Below, one piece after another: positions 1-5,042 of a stretch of DNA of 5,894 nt. Origin of the DNA: JAUXFK01 sp034189035 (GTDB lineage Bacteria; Desulfobacterota; UBA8473); contig JAXHVA010000188.1 of assembly GCA_034189035.1 (NCBI GenBank), positions 1 to 5,894 of the forward strand. The letters run 5' to 3'. Position 1 is the first letter of the stretch, and every line of letters starts with the position of its first letter. The notes beneath the pieces were generated by a model. It saw nothing but the letters and a program-made list of their open reading frames with translations. It had not been told where the DNA came from and did not search any database. The translations under genes were made by a program, and so were the position numbers.

Positions 1-146
1 CCCCTTTAAAGGACACCCCTATAGTATGTGATGTTTTTATAGTTTAATGAATAATAAACTCAATCTGTGGCACCACATTTTCGGTGTTTTCAAAGAACGA
101 TTCGCTATTAATGCAGGTTTTTAAAGGGTAACACCCTCACAACTGT

Positions 147-164
147 AAAAAAAGTTAAAAAAAA
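147..164. promoter_or_regulatory. Two helically phased A-tracts upstream of a candidate promoter
   Basis: An A7 run (147-153) and an A8 run (157-164) have centres about 10.5 bp apart, one helical turn, which is the arrangement that bends DNA. They lie about 40 bp upstream of the TTGACA box at 204. Their presence is seen directly; a bending or activating role is inference. Confidence 0.4.
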
Positions 165-179
165 CAGGTTAACAAATAT

Positions 180-202
180 TGACTATTTCGGAAAAATAGT
201 TA
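180..202. repeat. Short inverted repeat just upstream of the -35 box
   Basis: ACTATTT (182-188) and AAATAGT (194-200) are perfect 7-bp arms around CGGAA, extendable by a G-T and a T-A pair to 180-202. It ends two bases before TTGACA, a position where an activator could bind. It could equally be chance in AT-rich DNA. Confidence 0.3.
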
Positions 203-203
203 T

Positions 204-232
204 TTGACAAATATATCACATTGTGATAGAGA
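204..232 (+). promoter_or_regulatory. Candidate sigma-70-type promoter with palindromic operator in the spacer
   Basis: A perfect -35 hexamer TTGACA (204-209) is followed 17 nt later by a poor -10 (TAGAGA, 227-232). GAGAAT at 229-234 with a 19-nt spacer is an alternative. The spacer holds a perfect 15-bp palindrome, TATCACA-T-TGTGATA (214-228), so a bound dimer would sit where RNA polymerase binds, as expected of a repressor operator. The half-sites are TCACA then TGTGA, the reverse order of a CRP site, and I cannot name the regulator. This is the best -35 in the upstream region, but its distance from the cytochrome b gene (over 400 nt) leaves the target uncertain. Confidence 0.4.
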
Positions 233-435
233 ATATAAATTTACTCCTAGTGACAAAATTTAACTAATATATCATGATTATACAATGAAATTGTTTATAT
301 TATAAATATTTATATTTCTTATTCGAGGAATACATTAGAACCAGGATGTTGAGACTCTGGTAGAAGAAATATCCTTTAATTCCAAATGTGATTTTTGATA
401 AAATCTCTCGTGTCGTAAGCTTTGGTAACTAGTGT

Positions 436-449
436 CCATTTATAAATGG
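436..449. promoter_or_regulatory. Perfect 14-bp palindrome, possible protein-binding site
   Basis: CCATTTATAAATGG is fully self-complementary with no central spacer, so it suits a protein dimer site better than an RNA hairpin. It is followed by GGCCC/GCCC-rich short repeats (448-477). No regulator is recognised. Confidence 0.3.
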
Positions 450-477
450 CCCTTTTGCCCATACTTTTTGTTGGCCC

Positions 478-560
478 AGATTTTAATCATCGAAATATTT
501 CAGTATTACAGTTTGCCCTGTGAAAAGTGAAACCGTGCTATTCAGGACTGATTAAAATCT
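478..560. repeat. Perfect 12-bp inverted repeat enclosing 59 nt, possible structured leader or small element
   Basis: AGATTTTAATCA (478-489) and TGATTAAAATCT (549-560) are exact reverse complements. Inside are a 10-bp palindrome GAAATATTTC (492-501) and a small ACAG/CTGT stem (508-511 with 518-521). In RNA this could form an 83-nt element closed by a 12-bp stem about 100 nt upstream of the cytochrome b start codon. It matches no riboswitch I know on either strand. A terminal-inverted-repeat remnant of a small mobile element is the other reading. Confidence 0.4.
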
Positions 561-662
561 TCGCCTTCACTATCTGTTTGTAACATATGGTTTTTTAGCA
601 TTGGACAAAATCGCTCATCTCTGAATGGACACTCACTATAATGTTTTATAGGAGGTTTTAGA

Positions 663-1562
663 ATGCTGTTATTGATGTTGTCTTATTTGGCCTTAGGAGT
701 TTTTTTAGTAGTTATTTCGGCAAAGATCTTAAAGTACTACAATATGCCATTGCATGTGAGATGGGAGCTTTATCCCCTTCCACATGAAAAGGGACGAGAT
801 TATGGGGGATCTTATTTTGAGGAACTCGACTGGTGGGAGAAACCTATTGAAAAGTCCCATATAGGGCAGCTAAAGTTTATGATACAAGAGATGGTTTTTA
901 TAAAGTCATTGTATCATGATAATCGAAAGCTCTGGTATGTATCATTCCCTTTTCATTTTGGGATTTATTTGGTTATCGGAAGCCTTGTATTGCTCTTCAT
1001 CGGAGCGATTGCAAATATCATAGGTTTATCTTCACAGGGTGCCTTAGCCGTATTTATCCAGTCACTTGCAATCATTCTTGGAGCAATTGGTTTTGTGTTG
1101 GGCACTATCGGTTCCATCGGTCTACTTACAAGGAGGATCTTCGACGAAGACATGCGGACTTTTGCAGCGCCTGCGGATTATTTCAATCTGCTCTTTATCC
1201 TTGGTATCTTTCTCACCGGTGTTATTGCATGGGTTTTTTCTGATTCGACATTCGTATTGTTTCGAAATTACATGAAAAGCATGATAACTTTTTCCCCACA
1301 GGCTGTTGGTAGTCCAATTTTAGCATTGCATATCATTCTACTGTCACTTTTCATCATGTACCTTCCATTCACCCATATGACCCACTTCTTTGGCAAGTAT
1401 TTTACGTGGCATGAGGTACGCTGGGATGATAAGAGGAATATGAGGGGAAGCGATATTGAGGCAAAGGTAAATAAACTCTTGAATTTGAAGCAAAACTGGT
1501 CAGCGCCCCATATCAAGTCCGGAGAAACATGGGCTACAGTCGCTACAGAGGAGGTTGAATAG
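663..1562 (+). CDS. NarI/DsrM/HmcE-type membrane cytochrome b subunit
   Basis: 299-residue integral membrane protein, probably a b-heme subunit that exchanges electrons with menaquinone and hands them to, or takes them from, the HdrD-like protein encoded next. Five hydrophobic segments are visible (about residues 2-20, 95-118, 126-155, 172-192 and 215-236), as in the gamma subunit NarI of nitrate reductase. A charged, aromatic-rich loop (about 30-90) follows the first helix and a hydrophilic tail follows the last. Likely heme ligands are H98 in helix 2 and H223, H238 and H241 in or just after helix 5. The start is supported by AGGAGG (650-655), 7 nt before the ATG. The stop codon abuts the next ATG, so the two genes are co-translated. 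Automatic pipelines tend to label this family 'respiratory nitrate reductase gamma subunit', but no nitrate reductase subunit is present. The partner makes DsrM, HmcE or TmcC the better comparison. An electron-transfer-flavoprotein:menaquinone oxidoreductase role is also possible. Confidence 0.85.
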   Translation: MLLLMLSYLALGVFLVVISAKILKYYNMPLHVRWELYPLPHEKGRDYGGSYFEELDWWEKPIEKSHIGQLKFMIQEMVFIKSLYHDNRKLWYVSFPFHFGIYLVIGSLVLLFIGAIANIIGLSSQGALAVFIQSLAIILGAIGFVLGTIGSIGLLTRRIFDEDMRTFAAPADYFNLLFILGIFLTGVIAWVFSDSTFVLFRNYMKSMITFSPQAVGSPILALHIILLSLFIMYLPFTHMTHFFGKYFTWHEVRWDDKRNMRGSDIEAKVNKLLNLKQNWSAPHIKSGETWATVATEEVE

Positions 1563-3173
1563 ATGAAAGTACAAAAACTAAAACCAAAGGATATAAGTAA
1601 ACCATCAGAGCAGATGGTTGAACTCAACCCTGCAGATTTCATGAGGCTTCCTTATCCTTACGATACTGCAGACTCTGATCCTGATTTCAAACAACTGACA
1701 GAAGAACAAAGAGGAAAATACGAAGTATCCCTAGACGGCATAACAGCTCTCAGTCTACCCAAACCGGCCACAAAAGGGGAAGAGGATGAACTCGTCAGGA
1801 AATTCCTCTCAGGCCTTGAAAAACTGCTCACAAAGGAGAATAACTGGACCTTTTTACAGCCTTTAACCCTATCGCTTGAGTATTGTGCCAAATGTCAGAC
1901 GTGCAATGAGGCCTGTCCTATTTATACAGGAAGCGGGAAACAGGAAATATATAGACCTACCTATCGATCTGAAGCCCTTCGAATGATCGCAAATAAATAC
2001 CTCAAAAAAGGCGGAAAGACTTTTGCCAAGTTCACAGGGAATGATATAGATCTCAACTGGACGACAGTTGCCAGGTTAGCGGAACTCGCCTATAGATGCA
2101 CCCTGTGCAGGAGGTGTGCCCAAACCTGTCCCATAGGTGTGGATAACGCCTTAATAACCCATGAGCTGAGAAAGCTCTTTTCTCAGGAGATGGGCATCGC
2201 CCCGGCAGAAATACATGCATCAGGCTCTATGAAGCATTTGAAAGACGGATCCAGTACTGGCTTGATCCCGGTAGCCCTTAGAGATACAATAGAGTTTCTT
2301 GAAGATGACATAAAAGACCGTACAGGACTAGATATAAAATTCCCCATAGATAAAGAAGGTGCAGACATACTCCTTATCCATAATGCCGGTGAATACATGG
2401 CATGGCCGGAAAATCCAATGGCCTTTGCTATAATTTTCGAGGCAGCGGGTTTAAACTGGACAATCTCGAGTGATCTATTAGGGTATGATGCCGTGAATTA
2501 CGGACTATGGTATGATGATGTCCAGTTTGCAAGGGTCGCAGTAAGACATGCACAGATTGCAAAGAAACTCGGTGTAAAGAAAATAGTTATAGGAGAGTGT
2601 GGACATGCCCACAAGGCGATCTCTGTTATAGCGGATCGTGTTATTACCGGAGATATCAATATCCCCCGAGAGAGTTGTCTGACATTATTGGAGGATCTCG
2701 TATGTAATGGGAAATTAAACCTCGACCCAATGAAGAACGATTTCCCTGTTACATTACACGATCCTTGCAATGTAACGCGACTTATGGGTGTAGTAAAGCC
2801 ACAGAGGAACATCATGAAGAAAATCTGTCCCCAATTCAGGGAAATGGAACCGCACGGTGTGACGAATTACTGCTGCGGAGGGGGGAGTGGATTTGCCATC
2901 ATGCCTTCTATGAATTTTCCTGACTGGAGGGTGCGTATTTCCAGCCGGATGAAATTCAAACAGATACTCGAAGCTTTTCAAGATGTCATAGACCCCAGCA
3001 TCCCAAAGATGGTCTGTGCGCCTTGCTCCAACTGTAAGGGTGCTATCAGAGAGATATTCAACCATTATGATGCGTGGGAAAAATGCGGCATATCTTATAC
3101 TGGTTTGGTTGAGTTCATAGTCAATGCAATGGTTGATATAGAAGAGCCCTATATCGAATGGCCTGAAATTTAA
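1563..3173 (+). CDS. HdrD/DsrK/HmcF-like iron-sulfur oxidoreductase with CCG domain
   Basis: 536-residue soluble protein with no signal peptide or membrane helix, expected on the cytoplasmic face bound to the cytochrome b encoded upstream. Order of parts: an N-terminal extension (1-100); a dicluster ferredoxin domain with C108/C111/C114/C118-P and C179/C182/C185/C189-P; then a cysteine-rich domain. In the last, C402, C437-C438-G439 and C488-x-x-C491 (plus C485) form the CX(n)CCGX(n)CxxC signature that holds the noncubane [4Fe-4S] cluster in heterodisulfide reductases. An earlier GECGHAH stretch (C346, H348, H350) replaces the first CCG repeat of HdrB/HdrD, as in DsrK-type proteins. The length fits DsrK (about 550). 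The ATG directly follows the previous stop, and AGGAGG lies at 1549-1554 inside the upstream gene. The substrate (DsrC-type thiol, other disulfide, or flavoprotein) cannot be read from the sequence. DsrK, TmcB, HmcF and the HdrD half of ETF:menaquinone oxidoreductases all share this layout. Confidence 0.88.
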   Translation: MKVQKLKPKDISKPSEQMVELNPADFMRLPYPYDTADSDPDFKQLTEEQRGKYEVSLDGITALSLPKPATKGEEDELVRKFLSGLEKLLTKENNWTFLQPLTLSLEYCAKCQTCNEACPIYTGSGKQEIYRPTYRSEALRMIANKYLKKGGKTFAKFTGNDIDLNWTTVARLAELAYRCTLCRRCAQTCPIGVDNALITHELRKLFSQEMGIAPAEIHASGSMKHLKDGSSTGLIPVALRDTIEFLEDDIKDRTGLDIKFPIDKEGADILLIHNAGEYMAWPENPMAFAIIFEAAGLNWTISSDLLGYDAVNYGLWYDDVQFARVAVRHAQIAKKLGVKKIVIGECGHAHKAISVIADRVITGDINIPRESCLTLLEDLVCNGKLNLDPMKNDFPVTLHDPCNVTRLMGVVKPQRNIMKKICPQFREMEPHGVTNYCCGGGSGFAIMPSMNFPDWRVRISSRMKFKQILEAFQDVIDPSIPKMVCAPCSNCKGAIREIFNHYDAWEKCGISYTGLVEFIVNAMVDIEEPYIEWPEI

Positions 3174-3218
3174 ACAATACTTCTAAGCTCAGGCATGATA
3201 TAAATGTAAAATGCTGGA

Positions 3219-3248
3219 TTGCATTCTATTTTAGAATGTTAGTATAAT
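3219..3248 (+). promoter_or_regulatory. Candidate promoter with inverted repeat upstream of the response regulator
   Basis: A perfect -10 hexamer TATAAT (3243-3248) has a weak -35 TTGCAT (3219-3224) 18 nt upstream. Filling the spacer is a perfect inverted repeat, CATTCTA-TTT-TAGAATG (3222-3238), placed like an operator. The predicted start (about 3255) would give a leader of roughly 55 nt before the response regulator ATG. No convincing intrinsic terminator separates this from the HdrD-like gene, so read-through from the operon is also possible. Confidence 0.45.
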
Positions 3249-3308
3249 GAATTTTCTGTATATCCTATATTGAATCTTGATAATGGTATACTTAAAAGGA
3301 GGAAGATT

Positions 3309-3698
3309 ATGGGAAAAAAGATAATGGTTATAGATGATGAGCCGGATATAATTACCTATTTGACTACCCTGTTGGAGGAAGACGGATATGAGACCGACTC
3401 GGCAAAAGATGGTGTGGAGGGCCTGGAGAAGATAAAGGAAAACAGGCCGGATCTCATCTGCCTTGACATATTGATGCCTAAAAAGTCTGGTATAGGATTA
3501 TATAGAGAACTCAGGAAGGACGAAGACCTTAAGGGAATTCCCGTAGTTATTGTGACGGGTTTTAAAGGTGAAGACAATCCACTTATGGATTTTAAGGAAT
3601 TTCTCCATAAGCGCTCTGTACCCGGACCTGAGGGGTATCTGGAAAAACCCATAGACCAAGAAGAATTTTTAAAAACCATTAAAGAACAAATAAAATAG
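3309..3698 (+). CDS. Single-domain CheY-like response regulator (Rrf1-like)
   Basis: 129-residue receiver domain with no output domain. Conserved positions are present: acidic pair D9/D10, phosphoacceptor D53 in a LDILMP context, switch residues T83 and Y110, and K113-P114. T83 to K113 spans 30 residues against 22 in CheY (T87 to K109), so about 8 extra residues sit in the alpha4-beta5 region, where receivers contact partners. The ATG at 3309 is chosen because GGAGG (3298-3302) lies 6 nt upstream; a TTG at 3270 is in frame but would place that site inside the coding region. It follows the HdrD-like gene on the same strand, as rrf1 follows hmcF in the Desulfovibrio vulgaris hmc operon. By that parallel it may control or sense the redox complex (inference). 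No histidine kinase is in the window. Action by protein-protein contact rather than DNA binding is expected. Confidence 0.9.
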   Translation: MGKKIMVIDDEPDIITYLTTLLEEDGYETDSAKDGVEGLEKIKENRPDLICLDILMPKKSGIGLYRELRKDEDLKGIPVVIVTGFKGEDNPLMDFKEFLHKRSVPGPEGYLEKPIDQEEFLKTIKEQIK

Positions 3699-3706
3699 AT
3701 TTACAT

Positions 3707-3734
3707 ATAGGGGCGATCCGAGGATTGTCCCTAT
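3707..3734 (+). terminator. Strong hairpin in the convergent spacer, possible terminator or REP-like element
   Basis: Arms 3707-3718 and 3723-3734 form a 12-bp stem (ATAGGG at the base, CCCTAT closing) around the loop CGAG. Two pairs are G-U (3713/3728 and 3715/3726), so this fold is favoured in plus-strand RNA. It begins 9 nt after the response regulator stop. A competing stem, GGGGC (3710-3714) with GCCCC (3735-3739), is equally good in either strand's RNA and could serve minus-strand transcripts. No U-tract follows on the plus side, so it is not a textbook intrinsic terminator. The GGGGCGATCC core resembles dispersed REP-type palindromes. Confidence 0.5.
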
Positions 3735-3821
3735 GCCCCATATCTGCCCTCTCTGATCCTATCCCGCTTAAACTTCAAGCTTCTTTTCTGATGTGAAATA
3801 TTGAGAAGTTTCGAGAAGTGA

Positions 3822-5042
3822 TTATTCTTGAACAGCTTCTTTTGCAGGAGCTGGAAGTATAGGAAATATTGTGACAAAAACTCTGTAGATAAGCATAAGT
3901 GTTGCAATAAGCCCTATAGTAAGCGCAAGTTCGCCAATTGCAGGGAAATAGGCCTTCTCAGCAAAAGGGGGGTTGTACGCAATAAAGAAAACCGTACACC
4001 GATTTAATAAAACTCCAAAAATGTACATTGTTGCAGCGGTAAATAACCAACCGGCAGAACTCCTCACTTGAGATGATAATAGCATTAAAAAAGGAACTAC
4101 CGTCAACACGCCAAATTCAATCCAGAACATCCAGGATTGGATCGATCCTTCAAAGAGATATACATAAGAGCCTCTATAAATCATATCACCGATCTTTAAA
4201 ACAATATAAATACCCAACAGAATTGGTGTAAACTTTGCAAGAGGTGTCAAGATGTGCATCTCTGGTTTACGTCCAAAGGATTTCGATGCTATCATGGATT
4301 CAAATATTACCATTGGATATCCAACTGCAATAGCTGATACAAGAAAAAAAAGTGGTGAAAGAAGAGACCAATACAATGGATGAACTTTATAAGGGGCGAT
4401 TACCATTAATGTACCTAAAGACGATTGGTGCAAACATGATAACACCACGCCTGCGATGATGAAGAGAAACATGATCTTCCCAAAGATATTATCTAACAGC
4501 TTGAGAAACTCATCGATCATATTATTTAAAACTGAAAGACTCCCCGGCAGATTTATCTTGCCTATAAAACGTTCGGTTACTACCGGTATAAATTCAATAT
4601 ATAGTACAGTTAAATATATCATGACACACATGCCAACTTCGAATAAGACCGAGTTGCCCTGCCACATCATCGGAAGAGCAGGATGCCATATATTATACCA
4701 CCTGCCAAGATCAAACATTAATCCTATCCCGACAAAAGTATACCCCAACATTGCGGTGAGCAAAGCAGGTCTGACTATAGCGTGATAATGCTCTCGATGC
4801 AAGATATGGGCTAAAAATGCGGTTGTAAAACCTCCTGCTGCCAAGGCTACTCCACTGGCTACGTCAACCCCGATCCACATCCCCCATGGGTACTGATCAT
4901 TTAAGTTTGTAGTAGACGCAAGGCTAAATCCCATACGATACAGACCGAAGCTCACCCCTGTGACCATCAAGACAATAAGAATTTTTACTCCTGTTGTAAA
5001 AAAACTCTTATCAACCGGGGCAGGTTCCTCGTGAAAGCTCAT
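3822..5042 (-). CDS. hybB: HybB/NrfD (HmcC/DsrP)-type polytopic membrane subunit
   Basis: 406-residue membrane protein of the HybB/NrfD/PsrC family, which anchors a periplasmic iron-sulfur subunit and exchanges electrons with menaquinone without heme. About ten hydrophobic helices are visible (first near 18-38, last near 375-397). Family marks include PWG (52-54) followed by an acidic residue in a helix (D60), a glycine/alanine-rich stretch at 62-75, and the DLGR motif (D111-R114). The length is close to E. coli HybB (392). The start at 5042 is preferred: its ATG overlaps the TGA of the ferredoxin gene (ATGA, 5039-5042), has AAGGA about 8 nt upstream, and puts a short polar N-terminus before helix 1. 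An in-frame ATG at 5114 would add 24 residues overlapping the upstream gene and is unlikely. The symbol marks family only: no hydrogenase subunits are visible, and an Hmc- or Dsr-type role is as likely as a hydrogenase-2 role. Confidence 0.88.
   Translation of the reverse strand: MSFHEEPAPVDKSFFTTGVKILIVLMVTGVSFGLYRMGFSLASTTNLNDQYPWGMWIGVDVASGVALAAGGFTTAFLAHILHREHYHAIVRPALLTAMLGYTFVGIGLMFDLGRWYNIWHPALPMMWQGNSVLFEVGMCVMIYLTVLYIEFIPVVTERFIGKINLPGSLSVLNNMIDEFLKLLDNIFGKIMFLFIIAGVVLSCLHQSSLGTLMVIAPYKVHPLYWSLLSPLFFLVSAIAVGYPMVIFESMIASKSFGRKPEMHILTPLAKFTPILLGIYIVLKIGDMIYRGSYVYLFEGSIQSWMFWIEFGVLTVVPFLMLLSSQVRSSAGWLFTAATMYIFGVLLNRCTVFFIAYNPPFAEKAYFPAIGELALTIGLIATLMLIYRVFVTIFPILPAPAKEAVQE

Larger units (their letters stand above)
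1..662. other. Long AT-rich non-coding region upstream of the cytochrome b gene
   Basis: No reading frame here has both a plausible ribosome binding site and a useful length. The longest ATG frame I followed by eye (446-523) is 25 codons with no Shine-Dalgarno sequence. The region instead has regulatory texture: phased A-tracts (147-164), a TTGACA box with a palindrome after it (204-232), an 8-bp palindrome ATCATGAT (271-278), an ACAAT/ATTGT inverted repeat (282-294), a very AT-rich block (293-325), a 14-bp palindrome (436-449) and a 12-bp inverted repeat (478-560). If transcription of the cytochrome b operon starts near 240, the leader would be about 420 nt, unusually long. A separate small RNA or a second promoter nearer the gene are alternatives. 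Confidence 0.7.

Noticed and set aside
68..82. Possible sigma-54 (-24/-12) promoter at TGGCAC
   Set aside because: The GG at 69-70 is good, but ten bases later the required GC reads TC (81-82).
327..383. Possible small folded RNA: GGAAT/ATTCC outer and ACCAG/CTGGT inner pairing
   Set aside because: The stems are only 5 bp with large loops, and competing pairings such as AGGAT/ATCCT exist. It is within what chance gives.
446..523. 25-codon ATG reading frame in the leader
   Set aside because: It has no Shine-Dalgarno sequence, overlaps the palindrome and the inverted repeat, and resembles no known leader peptide.
511..529. Minus-strand CACAGGGCAAAC resembles the opening of a cyclic di-GMP-I (GEMM) riboswitch
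   Set aside because: The other invariant segment of that riboswitch, GGACGCAAAGC, and the first stem-loop are missing downstream on the minus strand, and no gene follows in that direction within the window.
637..642. Perfect TATAAT just upstream of the cytochrome b gene
   Set aside because: No -35 lies at 16-18 nt, and a start near 649 would fall on the ribosome binding site (650-655). Kept only as a weak alternative promoter.
663..1562. Respiratory nitrate reductase gamma subunit
   Set aside because: No narG, narH or narJ is present, the second helix-2 histidine is missing, and the partner gene is HdrD-like.
2498..2815. Open frames antisense to the HdrD-like gene
   Set aside because: They have no ribosome binding sites or recognisable domains, and the sense frame has all family cysteines.
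3270..3308. TTG start giving 13 more residues to the response regulator
   Set aside because: The ribosome binding site for the ATG at 3309 lies inside this stretch, and receiver domains begin right at the MGKKIMVIDD-type strand.
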